From the NCBI GenBank assembly GCA_020216655.1, contig JAIWNU010000129.1, positions 1 through 17,086 of the forward strand: a DNA stretch of 17,086 bases. The letters are read 5' to 3'. The translations under genes and the position numbers were made by a program. Each line of letters begins with the position of its first letter. The stretch's first letter is position 1. The notes under the pieces were generated by a model. The model saw only the letters and a list, made by a program, of their open reading frames with translations, made no database searches and was not told the origin of the DNA. Below are positions 1 through 8,379 of the stretch, piece by piece. This DNA is from Treponema sp. (GTDB lineage: Bacteria > Spirochaetota > Spirochaetia > Treponematales > Breznakiellaceae).

Positions 1-1788
1 CTGGCTGTGCTGGGCTCCGTATTTGTTACCCACCGAAACCCTGACCACCAGAGGCATTTTGAGTAATCCCGCAGACATAGCCTGCCACTTGGAAGCCTGG
101 TTAAAGAGTTCGTCTCCCGCCCGCCCCATAAAGTCGCAATACATGAGCTCTACTACCGCCCGGCCTCCTGATAAGGCATAGCCCACGCCGGCTCCTACAA
201 TGGCAGCCTCGGAAATAGGACTATTAAAGAGCCGGTGGTAGGGGAGTAGTTCCGTAAGCCCACGGTAAACCGCAAAGGCGCCACCCCAATCTCGGTTTTC
301 TTCTCCCCAGGCTGCCATGGTGGGGTCCTGGGTAAACCGATATGCCAGGGCTTCAAAAAGCGCATCCCGGTATTGGAATGCCTTGTTTTTCGATACCGGT
401 TTCCCTTCACTGTCGTAGCCATACCGAGCCTTTCCTTGCAGGGCCTTTACCCGTGGGTTGTCTTCCAGTTTTTGGAGGAGTTCCACCGGTCGGTCTTCCA
501 TTTTATCAACCTTACCATTGGAATACATAACCGACTCAATAAATTGGCCCTGTACCCGTTCAGAAATGTTATCATCTGTGGCGAGTTTTACTATTTCACG
601 CAGCTTAGTACCGATGGCTGCCCGTAGGGTTTCCAATTTTGCCTTTGTTACAAGCCCGTTTTCCACTAGGTATGTTCCATAAGACTCAATGGCATCCGAT
701 TCCTGCCAGAGTTTAATTTCTTCCTGGGTGCGGTAACTCGAAGCGTCCGAGGGAGAATGGCCTGATATTCGGTATGTCAGGGTATCGAGTAATACGGGTC
801 CCTTGCCTGCTAAAAGCAGTTCTTTTTTCCTGCTAATTGCTTCTGCCACAGCCAGGGGATTGTAACCATCCACCCGTTCACTGTGCATATTGTCCGGGTT
901 TACCCCTGCGCCGACTCGGGCAAGTACCTGGTAGCCCATAGTTTCCCCCATGGTTTGGCCACCCATACCGTAAAAATTGTTAAAGAAGTTAAAGAGAATG
1001 GGCGGAGCTCCACCTGCTTCTTTTGGCCACAGGGTCCGATACTGGTCCATGGAAGCCAGCATCATGGCTTCCCAAACGGGACCACAGCCCATGGATGCAT
1101 CACCAATATTGGCAATGACAATGCCCGGCTTCCGGTTTATCCGTTTGTAAAGGGCCGAACCGGTCGCTATGTCTGCCGACCCTCCCACAATAGCGTTGTT
1201 TGGCATGGAACCGAAGGGGGTAAAGAATGCATGCATGGAGCCCCCAAGCCCCCTGTTAAAGCCCGCTTTACGGGCAAAAATTTCTGCCAAAGTACCATAG
1301 AGTACAAAATTTTCTGCCAAGTCCTTTATGTTTGTGTAAGGCGCTTTTTCAGCTATTCTTAGGGTTTCTCCGTTGAGAAACCCCTTCATAATAGTTTCGA
1401 GATGTTTTTCATCCAGTTGCCAAATGGCAGAATAGCATTTTGCAAGAATCTCTCCGTGGCTCCGGTGGCTTCCGAAGATAAAGTCATCTATGCTAAGATT
1501 GATGCATTGTCCTACTGCAGCCGCTTCCTGGCCTATGGATAGATGGGCTGGTCCCTTGTGGTTATACTCAATACCGTTCCAAGAGCCCATGGTTTTAATG
1601 GAATTAAGCATACTCTCAAATTCCCGGATGGTAACCATATCGTACCAGACCCGGATAAGCCGTTCTTTACCATAGGTAGCCTGTTCTTTCTTAATATCCG
1701 GTTTATATTGATTTACCGGAATATCATTTATTTTTATAACCTGGGCTTTCCGCACTTCCGCGGGGCTTATTAATAGTGATTTCGGCAT
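1..1788 (-). CDS. 2-oxo acid dehydrogenase E1 component, fused alpha and beta subunits (partial, C-terminus beyond left edge)
   Basis: Thiamine-diphosphate-dependent E1 that decarboxylates a 2-oxo acid and passes the acyl group to the E2 lipoyl arm. The open frame runs 596 codons from ATG 1788 to the window edge without a stop. AAGGAG lies 9 bases before the ATG. The alpha half carries the [14 protein letters not shown] segment ([17 protein letters not shown]), the SHRSHG loop near residues 107-112, and a ThDP motif starting GDA at 229-231 and ending NN at 270-271. The beta half begins near residue 470, with the catalytic-type Glu in GEEN (E496) and the conserved HSQ at the very edge. About 200 beta-subunit residues should lie outside the window. 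Oddities are GDA instead of the usual GDG and a longer GD-to-NN distance than usual. It is last in the regulator-E2-E3-E1 operon, 28 bases after lpd. The substrate (pyruvate, branched-chain 2-oxo acid or acetoin) cannot be told from sequence. Confidence 0.9.
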   Translation of the reverse strand, partial: MPKSLLISPAEVRKAQVIKINDIPVNQYKPDIKKEQATYGKERLIRVWYDMVTIREFESMLNSIKTMGSWNGIEYNHKGPAHLSIGQEAAAVGQCINLSIDDFIFGSHRSHGEILAKCYSAIWQLDEKHLETIMKGFLNGETLRIAEKAPYTNIKDLAENFVLYGTLAEIFARKAGFNRGLGGSMHAFFTPFGSMPNNAIVGGSADIATGSALYKRINRKPGIVIANIGDASMGCGPVWEAMMLASMDQYRTLWPKEAGGAPPILFNFFNNFYGMGGQTMGETMGYQVLARVGAGVNPDNMHSERVDGYNPLAVAEAISRKKELLLAGKGPVLLDTLTYRISGHSPSDASSYRTQEEIKLWQESDAIESYGTYLVENGLVTKAKLETLRAAIGTKLREIVKLATDDNISERVQGQFIESVMYSNGKVDKMEDRPVELLQKLEDNPRVKALQGKARYGYDSEGKPVSKNKAFQYRDALFEALAYRFTQDPTMAAWGEENRDWGGAFAVYRGLTELLPYHRLFNSPISEAAIVGAGVGYALSGGRAVVELMYCDFMGRAGDELFNQASKWQAMSAGLLKMPLVVRVSVGNKYGAQHSQ

Positions 1789-1816
1789 ATAGTATAACTC
1801 CTTTTTATAGAGAAAT

Positions 1817-3226
1817 TTACATTGTCCATACGACGTCTCTGATTGTTTCGCTTACCGTAGGGTGAGGAAAGATGATTTCCCGAACATCCTGAATGCGCAT
1901 CTCCTGTTCGATAAGGGCCGCTGCACCCCAGATAAATTCCGAAGCATAAGAGCCAACGGCGTGAACACCGAGGATCCGGTCGTTAAAGGCACTGACAATT
2001 ACTTTGCAGGAACCGGGGGCGGCAAAGCCATTTTCTGCTGCAAAGCGACCGGAAATCCGCATGGGAAGGCTCCCTTTTTTAATGGCCAATCCCCGTTGTT
2101 CTGCTTCTTGTTCAGTAAGTCCCACACCGGCCGCTTCAGGAATACCGTACACCGCCCAGGGGACCGCGTCGTACCGCATCCGGTCCGTGGGCACTGTCGG
2201 CTGTTTTCCCTCCAGCCGGTCTAGGTAAGCAAGAATATCGGTTACCGCCACTTCCCCCATCCGGTAAGCAGAATGGGCAAGGAGGCTTTTGCCGGTCACA
2301 TCACCGGCGGCCCAGATCCCAGTCAGATTGGTTCGCATCCGATCATCCACGGCAATTCCCTGCCGACTTATATCAAGGCCAAGTTGTTCTACTCCCCAGC
2401 CCTGGAGTTCGGGCCGCCGGCCCGCTGCCATGAGAATCAGGTCCGCATCAACTTTCAGGGCTTCTCCTACCTTGTCTCTATAAAAGACTCTTCCTCCATC
2501 GATGTGTTCTACCCGGCAGCCAAGCTTAAAGTTCACAGTCTTCATTGCCCGCCGCATAAGCGGTGCCTGTTCACGATCCATAAAGGGGAGAATCTCATCC
2601 ATCATTTCAATAACTGTTACCTTGCTCCCCAGGGCCGAAAAAAGGGAAGCAAATTCTACACCAATGACCCCGCCACCGATGACGGTTAATGCGGCGGGCA
2701 CCTCTTGAATCGAAAGGAGGGCCGTAGAGTCTACAAGCTTGTCATTCCCTGCACTGCCGGGAAGAGGTGGTATGGCTGGAATGGAACCGGTAGAAATGAG
2801 CACAGTCCGGCTTTCAGCTTCCTGGACCATACCGTCTTTACCAGTGATGCGGACCTTAGCACCATTGCTTCCCCGGGGTGGGGCCATAAGTTCTGCCCTG
2901 CCTTCTTTGACCGTTACTTTGTATTTATCTAGCATCCCTGAGATGCCCGAACGCAGCTTTTCCACCACCTCGGTTTTCCACGCTTGGATAGCCTTCCAGT
3001 CATAGAAAACCTTGTCGCAGTGAACACCGAATCGCTCTCCCTCGAGCGCATGGCTATATAGTTTTGCCGAGTTGAGCAGTGTTTTCGTAGGAATGCAGCC
3101 CACATTAAGGCAGGTACCGCCAAGAAAACTTTTTTCTATTAACAGAACCTTTTTCCCATGGTGACCAAGCCGCTCTGCCGCCAGATACCCTGCAGGTCCG
3201 CCGCCTATAATTATCACGTCATACAT
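1817..3226 (-). CDS. lpdA: dihydrolipoyl dehydrogenase (E3)
   Basis: FAD-dependent E3 that reoxidises the dihydrolipoyl arm of E2 and reduces NAD+. It is 469 residues, normal for the family. Visible motifs are the N-terminal FAD-binding [10 protein letters not shown] (8-17), the redox disulfide [13 protein letters not shown] with Cys39 and Cys44, the NAD-binding [17 protein letters not shown] (about 183-199), the second FAD contact [16 protein letters not shown], and the C-terminal catalytic HPTVSE pair (His455, Glu460) donated to the other subunit of the dimer. The ATG at 3226 is preceded by GGGAG at 11 bases. It sits 30 bases downstream of E2 and 28 bases upstream of E1, so it is the E3 dedicated to this complex. 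No key residue appears missing. Confidence 0.96.
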   Translation of the reverse strand: MYDVIIIGGGPAGYLAAERLGHHGKKVLLIEKSFLGGTCLNVGCIPTKTLLNSAKLYSHALEGERFGVHCDKVFYDWKAIQAWKTEVVEKLRSGISGMLDKYKVTVKEGRAELMAPPRGSNGAKVRITGKDGMVQEAESRTVLISTGSIPAIPPLPGSAGNDKLVDSTALLSIQEVPAALTVIGGGVIGVEFASLFSALGSKVTVIEMMDEILPFMDREQAPLMRRAMKTVNFKLGCRVEHIDGGRVFYRDKVGEALKVDADLILMAAGRRPELQGWGVEQLGLDISRQGIAVDDRMRTNLTGIWAAGDVTGKSLLAHSAYRMGEVAVTDILAYLDRLEGKQPTVPTDRMRYDAVPWAVYGIPEAAGVGLTEQEAEQRGLAIKKGSLPMRISGRFAAENGFAAPGSCKVIVSAFNDRILGVHAVGSYASEFIWGAAALIEQEMRIQDVREIIFPHPTVSETIRDVVWTM

Positions 3227-3256
3227 ATCTTGTGTACTCCCTTATCTCTACAATTC

Positions 3257-4684
3257 TTAGCGGGCAAGCCAAAGATCTATCTGGCTAATTGTGTCACAAA
3301 GGGCCTTTAAAAACCGGGCAGCCGGCGCTCCGTCTACAACCTGGTGGTTAATGGTAAGGCTCAATCCAATATGGGGTACAAACTCGATGTCCCCAGGAAC
3401 CCCCTGAATTTTCGCAATTGGTTTAAGCTCGATGCTGCAAACCCCAAGGATAGCCACTTCCGGTATATTGATTACCGGTGTAAAGCTTTCGATGCCCAAG
3501 GCTCCCAGGTTTGTAACAGTAAAGGTAGAACCATTAAGTTCATCCGCCGTAATAGTGCCATTCTGGCAGGCCGCAGCGAGCCGTTTTGCTTCTGTTGAAA
3601 TTTGTGCTAGGCTCAGATGGTCTGCATTTCGTATCACCGGTACCATAAGACCCCGTTCTGTATCCACCGCAAGCCCCAGATGAACTGACCGATAGGTGAT
3701 AATACGGTCATCTATTTTATGTGCATTCATGAAGGGGTAATGAGACAGAACACGGGAAACAGCAAAAAGCACGAGATCGTTAATAGTAATACCCGATAAT
3801 CCAAGATCTTGGTTCGATGCCTTAAATCGCTGTCGCAACTCTTGCAATTTGTCTGCCCGGGCATGGCTATTCAAGGTAAATTGGGCTGTTGAGGAGAGAG
3901 ACTGGAGCATCCGGTCGGATATGATTTTTCTAATACCCTTAATGGGTGTTTCAATCTGTTCTGGTGTTCCTGCGGCTGCGGCTTGCGATGGATCCGATAC
4001 AGCAATGGAATGGGCCTCTCTTTCTTGTGCTCTTTCTTGTGCGATTCCCAGATCTGCTTCACGGAGTCTACCTCCAATACCGGTGCCGACATCTGCCAGG
4101 TTCGCTGCTCCGGATCCCTCACTGGACAGGGCGGCCCGGGCAGCGGCTGTCAAAGCCGGGCGGTCTTGAAGGCCCGCTTGCACATCACGCTCGATAATTC
4201 TGCCGCCCGGCCCGGTACCGGCTACGCCTGAAATGTCCACCGCTGCCCGGGCCGCCAGTTGTCGCGCCCGGGGAGACACGGCAGCCGCCGACGAAGCCGG
4301 CCCCATTTGCACCGCTGAAACAGACCCTTGCGAGACATGGGCCGGCAAATCCGATGCTGCAGATAGTGCCAGTGCTGAAGATGCCGAGGTTTGTGAAGTT
4401 GGTGGTGCCGATGCTGCTGTTGATAATGCGGTCTGCCAGTCTTCACCAGCATTCCCAATAATCGCAATAGGCTCAAGAACTGGAACATCGTCGCCTGCTT
4501 CATGCAAAATTTTGAGCACTGTTCCTTCCGCACCAGCCACGACTTCAAAAGTTGCTTTGTCCGTTTCTACATCACAGAGTGGGCTGTCTGCTTGGACTGT
4601 GTCTCCCTCTTTTTTGTTCCATCCGACAATAACACAGGATTCAACCGTGTTTCCCTGCCGGGGCATAATCACAATATGTGCCAT
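3257..4684 (-). CDS. dihydrolipoamide acyltransferase (E2) of a 2-oxo acid dehydrogenase complex
   Basis: E2 core of the complex; it transfers the acyl group from its lipoyl arm to CoA. The protein is 475 residues. Domains in order: a lipoyl domain (1-80) with the lipoylated Lys43 in DVETDKATF; an Ala/Ser-rich linker (about 85-132); a peripheral subunit-binding domain (136-171: SPRARQLA ... GTGPGGRIIERDV); a second segment of the same shape (177-215: ALTAAARAAL ... GTGIGGRLREADL); a linker; and a catalytic domain (about 244-475) with the active-site HQVVDG (His447, Asp451). The ATG at 4684 follows a strong GGGAGG. Spacing is 10 bases after the regulator gene and 30 before lpd. The motifs do not separate acetyl, branched-chain and acetoin-type E2. 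The second binding-domain-like segment is unusual. Confidence 0.93.
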   Translation of the reverse strand: MAHIVIMPRQGNTVESCVIVGWNKKEGDTVQADSPLCDVETDKATFEVVAGAEGTVLKILHEAGDDVPVLEPIAIIGNAGEDWQTALSTAASAPPTSQTSASSALALSAASDLPAHVSQGSVSAVQMGPASSAAAVSPRARQLAARAAVDISGVAGTGPGGRIIERDVQAGLQDRPALTAAARAALSSEGSGAANLADVGTGIGGRLREADLGIAQERAQEREAHSIAVSDPSQAAAAGTPEQIETPIKGIRKIISDRMLQSLSSTAQFTLNSHARADKLQELRQRFKASNQDLGLSGITINDLVLFAVSRVLSHYPFMNAHKIDDRIITYRSVHLGLAVDTERGLMVPVIRNADHLSLAQISTEAKRLAAACQNGTITADELNGSTFTVTNLGALGIESFTPVINIPEVAILGVCSIELKPIAKIQGVPGDIEFVPHIGLSLTINHQVVDGAPAARFLKALCDTISQIDLWLAR

Positions 4685-4694
4685 TACTCCTCCC

Positions 4695-5450
4695 TTATAT
4701 TATCCGCACCGAAATAGCTGATTCTTTTAATTCCTCCGCTGCCTGGGGGCTCAGTTTATTATCTGTAATAATCATCGCGACTTCTCGCAGGGGCAGGACG
4801 CTTACAAAGCCAATCTTTCCATATTTACTGGAATCGGCTACGAGGATAGTCTGTTCTGCATGGGCTTTCATGGCTTTGACTATTTCACCCCCCTCTACAA
4901 GGTGGGTTGTCATGCCCCGGTTAAGGCTAAAACCATCGGTCCCAACAAAGGCGAGCCGCACGTTAAGCTTGTTAATCGTTTCTAGAGCGATAGGCCCTAC
5001 TAATGATTCGGTGGGTCTGCGGAATTCGCCGCCAGTCATGGTGATCTGAAGGGCAGGATTCATGCGGGCATAGGAAAATACCAGGGTCGAGTTAGTAACT
5101 ATATGTATATCTCGTTTTCCTGTGAGATAGCGGGCAATAAGGGCTGTGGTGGTACCTGCCTCTATCATGATTACATCACCATCTTGCACAAGCTCAGCTG
5201 CGGCTCGTGCAATAGCATGTTTTTCATCAACATGGAGTCGCTGTCTTTCCAGAATATCCCGGTGATATGCTGGAGTCGCTCCGCCCCTGGTCCGCTGGAG
5301 CCAGCCTTTTTCCTCCAATTCTTTTAAATCCGACCGAATGGTTACCTCTGACAGTTCCAGTTCTGCTGCTAAGTCGCTTACCAAAATTGTCCCGCGCTGG
5401 GATAATTTATCTAAAATGAGTCGTTCTCTTTCACTAAGACTTTCGTTCAA
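4695..5450 (-). CDS. DeoR-family transcriptional regulator
   Basis: Probable repressor of its own operon. It is 251 residues, typical for DeoR. The N-terminal winged helix-turn-helix (about 5-57) includes ILVSDLAAELELSEVTIRSDLKEL followed by RTRGGATPAY, the family signature. The C-terminal sugar-phosphate-sensing fold shows EAGTTT, VTNS, GTDGF and the DSSKYGK segment typical of DeoRC domains. The start is TTG at 5450: there is no in-frame ATG nearby, AGAGGA lies 8 bases upstream, and MNESLSERERLILDKL matches where the family begins. It is the first gene of the operon with E2, E3 and E1. DeoR proteins usually sense phosphorylated sugars or nucleosides, so control of a 2-oxo acid dehydrogenase would be out of the ordinary. 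The effector is unknown. Confidence 0.92.
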   Translation of the reverse strand: MNESLSERERLILDKLSQRGTILVSDLAAELELSEVTIRSDLKELEEKGWLQRTRGGATPAYHRDILERQRLHVDEKHAIARAAAELVQDGDVIMIEAGTTTALIARYLTGKRDIHIVTNSTLVFSYARMNPALQITMTGGEFRRPTESLVGPIALETINKLNVRLAFVGTDGFSLNRGMTTHLVEGGEIVKAMKAHAEQTILVADSSKYGKIGFVSVLPLREVAMIITDNKLSPQAAEELKESAISVRII

Positions 5451-5489
5451 TTTTCGTTCCTCTTTCGAAAGTATTTCGATATTGTTTCA
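5441..5489. repeat. five TTTCR boxes at exact 11-bp spacing: candidate DeoR operator
   Basis: TTTCG occurs at 5441, 5452, 5463 and 5474, and TTTCA at 5485, each 11 bp after the last, so all lie on one face of the helix. The third box is part of the perfect palindrome CTTTCGAAAG (5462-5471). The array runs from just downstream of the predicted -10 through the RBS into the first codons of the deoR-type gene, where a bound repressor would block transcription. DeoR-family proteins such as AgaR are known to bind reiterated CTTTC/TTTCR boxes. That this particular protein binds here is inference. Confidence 0.7.
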
Positions 5490-5518
5490 AATATAAGTCT
5501 GTTTTATAAAATGCGCAA
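5490..5518 (-). promoter_or_regulatory. predicted sigma-70 promoter of the deoR-E2-E3-E1 operon
   Basis: On the minus strand TTGCGC (5518-5513), a 17-base spacer and TATATT (5495-5490) form a plausible vegetative promoter. Transcription would begin near 5483, leaving a leader of roughly 33 bases before the TTG start, inside the 11-bp repeat array. Confidence 0.55.
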
Positions 5519-5542
5519 GGGGAAAATTAAAAAAAGTCTCAT

Positions 5543-5571
5543 TTGACAATCCTGCAAAACGGGAGTACCCT
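5543..5571 (+). promoter_or_regulatory. predicted promoter of the sensor kinase gene
   Basis: A perfect TTGACA (5543-5548), a 17-base spacer and TACCCT (5566-5571), which keeps the first, second and last bases of the -10 consensus. It would start transcription about 50 bases before the kinase ATG. It is divergent from the operon promoter at 5490-5518. Confidence 0.5.
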
Positions 5572-5630
5572 CATTTGTAATGATTAACTAACTTAAAATA
5601 AGAAATTAAAAATCAGGAGAATGGATAATC

Positions 5631-7424
5631 ATGGAACGGAAACGGATAACTATTCTTTTGGTTCAAAACAGCGCTCCTCCCACCGTACGTGAAAAACAAC
5701 AGCTGGAAAGCTATGGATATCGGGTGCTGCAGGTTCAAGGTAATGAGAAAATTCTGCATACACTCGCCGAAAGCAGCGAACCTGTACATCTTATCCTCAT
5801 CGATATGGATTCCTTTTCCGAAGCTCAGGGAATAGAATTGGCGGAACACCTTGTGTCGAGCCTATCTCTGCCCTTGATATGGATATCTTCCCATGTCGAA
5901 AAAGACTTTGTTGCAAAGACTAAGCATATAGAAGCCTATGGTTTTGTGGATAAACAGAGCGGAATCGCTGTTTTGGACGCTGCCATCCAGGTTGCGCTTA
6001 AGCTGTTCCATGCAAAACAGAAAGAAATGCGCATTGAACAGGAACTCCTTGATCGCAATCAGAAATTACAGAAACTTTTGGAAAGTCTTCCCTATCCGGG
6101 ATGGCTCATTGATCGGGATAAAACTATTGTCTCCCAGAATAAAAAAGCAGAGGAGTTGTTTCATTCCCAATCAGGTAAACTATGCTGGGCTGCTATTCAT
6201 GATGGAAAATGGCTTAAACCTGCACAGTACGGTGAATACAAAGAAACTGGCGCCTGTCCCCCAAATGCGGCATGCCGGTTCTGCCGGGCTGCCGAAGCGC
6301 TGGAAAACCAAAAACCGGTCACCGATATAGTCGAAATGGATAGACACTTTTACAAAGTTTGGTGGATACCCATATCTAGAGATCTCTTTCTTGATTTTGT
6401 AGAAGATGTAACCGATTTAAAAAGGGCAGAACTCCGGCTCGCAAGTATAATTGAAGGAACCCAGACAGCCACCTGGGAGTGGAATGTGCAAAGCGGGGAA
6501 ACAATTATAAATGAACGATGGGCTGAGATGGTAGGTTATACGCTGGATGAACTATCTCCCACCAGCATAGATACCTGGAACAACTTTTTACACCCAGAAG
6601 ACAGGGATAAAAGCGAGCATGCTCTGGAAAAACACTTTTCAGGTGAATTGCCCTATTATGAAGCTGAGGTCCGCTTGCGCCATAAAAACGGCTCCTGGGT
6701 GTGGATCCTCGACCGGGGTAAAGTGACGGAATGGACAAGCGATGGCAAGCCCCTCATTATGATGGGCACCCATCAGGATATTACCTATTTAAAAAATATT
6801 TCAGAAAAGCTGCAAAAGGAGCTGCTTGTTAAAGAAACATTGCTTAGGGAAGTGCATCATCGGGTTAAAAATAATCTGGCTACGCTGGAAACGCTTCTGA
6901 GTTTCCAGGCGGAGGGAACGGATAATCCTGAGGTTCGGCAGGGGCTCCAGAATGCCATTGCGCGGACCGCAAGCATGCAGACCCTCTACGAAAAACTGCT
7001 TGTCACCGATAATTATTCAGAAATTTCGGTTAAAAACTATTTGGAGGATTTGGCAGATTCAATTCTGTCGGTTTTTGTACTACCCCACTATATAACTATA
7101 GAAATAGAAATAGCAGATTTCTTGCTTAATTCCAAAAAAATCGTACCACTGGGGCTCATTTTTAACGAACTCCTTACCAATGTCCTTAAATATGCTTTTG
7201 CAGGTTTTGAAAAGGGCAAAATCTCGATTAATATGGAAAAACAGGAAGCTGCAGCGATACTCCGCATAAAAGATACCGGCATAGGAATCGATGAACAGAT
7301 CCTGAAAAACGGTTCTGCTGGCTTTGGGTTAACTATAGTAAAAATGCTCGCAGAAGAACTAAAAGGTACATTTACCATTAAGGTAGACAGGGGAACCGAA
7401 AGTATACTTCGGTTCCCCATATAA
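5631..7424 (+). CDS. sensor histidine kinase: degenerate receiver, two PAS domains, HisKA_2-type kinase
   Basis: A 597-residue soluble sensor kinase with no membrane segment seen. Residues 5-125 resemble a response-regulator receiver: Asp58 in LILIDMD, Ser86 and Lys108 are in place, but the usual acidic pair after the first strand is Gln12-Asn13. A linker helix leads to a first PAS-like domain (about 145-265) holding four cysteines (185, 209, 215, 218; CPPNAACRFC), then a second PAS with PAC segment (about 268-388). The dimerisation/phosphotransfer helix has HHRVKNNL (His410 the probable phosphosite), typical of HisKA_2 kinases. The ATPase domain has FNELLTN (512-517), DTGIG (548-552) and GFGLTIV. 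ATG 5631 is preceded by AGGAG at 11 bases. No response regulator is adjacent, so it is an orphan kinase here. The signal is unknown; metal or redox sensing by the Cys cluster is only a possibility. Confidence 0.9.
   Translation: MERKRITILLVQNSAPPTVREKQQLESYGYRVLQVQGNEKILHTLAESSEPVHLILIDMDSFSEAQGIELAEHLVSSLSLPLIWISSHVEKDFVAKTKHIEAYGFVDKQSGIAVLDAAIQVALKLFHAKQKEMRIEQELLDRNQKLQKLLESLPYPGWLIDRDKTIVSQNKKAEELFHSQSGKLCWAAIHDGKWLKPAQYGEYKETGACPPNAACRFCRAAEALENQKPVTDIVEMDRHFYKVWWIPISRDLFLDFVEDVTDLKRAELRLASIIEGTQTATWEWNVQSGETIINERWAEMVGYTLDELSPTSIDTWNNFLHPEDRDKSEHALEKHFSGELPYYEAEVRLRHKNGSWVWILDRGKVTEWTSDGKPLIMMGTHQDITYLKNISEKLQKELLVKETLLREVHHRVKNNLATLETLLSFQAEGTDNPEVRQGLQNAIARTASMQTLYEKLLVTDNYSEISVKNYLEDLADSILSVFVLPHYITIEIEIADFLLNSKKIVPLGLIFNELLTNVLKYAFAGFEKGKISINMEKQEAAAILRIKDTGIGIDEQILKNGSAGFGLTIVKMLAEELKGTFTIKVDRGTESILRFPI
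7390..7418 (+). terminator. 11-bp hairpin at the 3' end of the kinase gene
   Basis: GGGGAACCGAA (7390-7400) pairs perfectly with TTCGGTTCCCC (7408-7418) around a 7-base loop, inside the last codons of the kinase gene. Downstream bases on the plus strand are moderately T-rich (TTTATTTATACTTTT) but form no clean T-run. The hairpin lies between two convergent genes whose stops are only 9 bases apart, so it may end or protect both transcripts. Confidence 0.5.
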
Positions 7425-7433
7425 CGACTTTAT

Positions 7434-8315
7434 TTATACTTTTCGCCTGATATACGAAACGCTGTATAAAAGTACTCCGGCCCAGACAAATGCAAAGGCG
7501 ATAATATTGCGGACTGGAAAGGCTTCTCCGAAGACAAGCACCCCCAGGGCAAGCTGCAGGGTAGGGGATAAAAATTGAATAAAGCCCAGGGTAGACAAGG
7601 GAAGCAGTTTTGCCGCCCTTGCAAACCAGAGCAGGGGCAAAGCGGTTATGACGCCAGATGAAACCAGCAGTGCGATCTGTATACTCCCTCCAGAAAAGGC
7701 TCCGTTCCCATGGCTCTGGCGGAACAACAGAAAACCGATAGCCAGCGGAGCAAGGAGCAGCGTTTCCGACGCGAGCCCTTCCAGCGAAGCAAGGGCAATT
7801 TTCTTTTTCGCATAGCCGTATAATCCAAAACTCAAGGCCAGGGCCAGGGAAATCCAGGGAAAAACCCCGGAAAATGTGGTCATAAGCAGGACACCGCTCG
7901 CCGCAAGGGCCACCGCACTCCATTGCAGCGGCGAGAGCCGCTCCCGGAAAAAGAGGAGTCCCAGCAGCACGTTTACCAGTGGGTTGATATAGTAGCCCAG
8001 GGAGGCTTCCACGGTGTGAGCACTGTTTACTGCCCAGATATAAAGCCCCCAGTTTAGTGAAATAAAAAGAGCAGAGAGCGCCAGGGCCTTAAGATTTTGC
8101 ATATTGAGCAGGAGGGTCCACCAACGGGCCTTTCCCCTCAGAGCTAAAATAATCCACACAAATACCAGGGAAAAAACTACCCGGCAAGCCAGAATTTGGG
8201 TGGATTCTACAGAAGAAAGCAGTTTCCAAAAAAGAGGTAAGAGCCCCCAGGAACCATAAGCCGCAAAGGCAAACAAGGCGCCCCGCTGCAAGGATTTTTC
8301 ATCATGCTGTATCAT
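7434..8315 (-). CDS. rarD: RarD-type EamA-family permease
   Basis: Inner-membrane transporter of the drug/metabolite transporter superfamily. It is 293 residues with about ten hydrophobic helices, the usual RarD length. Recognisable RarD segments are AYGSWGLLPLFWK near the N-terminus, NWGLYIWAVNSAHTVEASLGYYINPLVNVLLG and FFRERLSPLQW in the middle, and GVITALPLLWFARAAKLLPLSTLGFIQFLSPTLQ in the second half. The substrate of RarD is not established in general. ATG 8315 is the only reasonable start, because an in-frame TAG lies four codons upstream, but no Shine-Dalgarno is evident before it. It converges on the kinase gene and diverges from the VWA gene; no operon partner is seen. Confidence 0.9.
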   Translation of the reverse strand: MIQHDEKSLQRGALFAFAAYGSWGLLPLFWKLLSSVESTQILACRVVFSLVFVWIILALRGKARWWTLLLNMQNLKALALSALFISLNWGLYIWAVNSAHTVEASLGYYINPLVNVLLGLLFFRERLSPLQWSAVALAASGVLLMTTFSGVFPWISLALALSFGLYGYAKKKIALASLEGLASETLLLAPLAIGFLLFRQSHGNGAFSGGSIQIALLVSSGVITALPLLWFARAAKLLPLSTLGFIQFLSPTLQLALGVLVFGEAFPVRNIIAFAFVWAGVLLYSVSYIRRKV

Positions 8316-8379
8316 AGAGGTAGTACTCTACTTGGCTATTTCTTTTTATACAAGAAGTGAATGTGCCGATAGTGTAAAT

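Noticed and set aside
8332..8379. TTG start at 8332 for the VWA protein
   Set aside because: It would put 16 polar residues ahead of a clean signal peptide; ATG 8380 is preferred, although neither start has a convincing ribosome-binding site.
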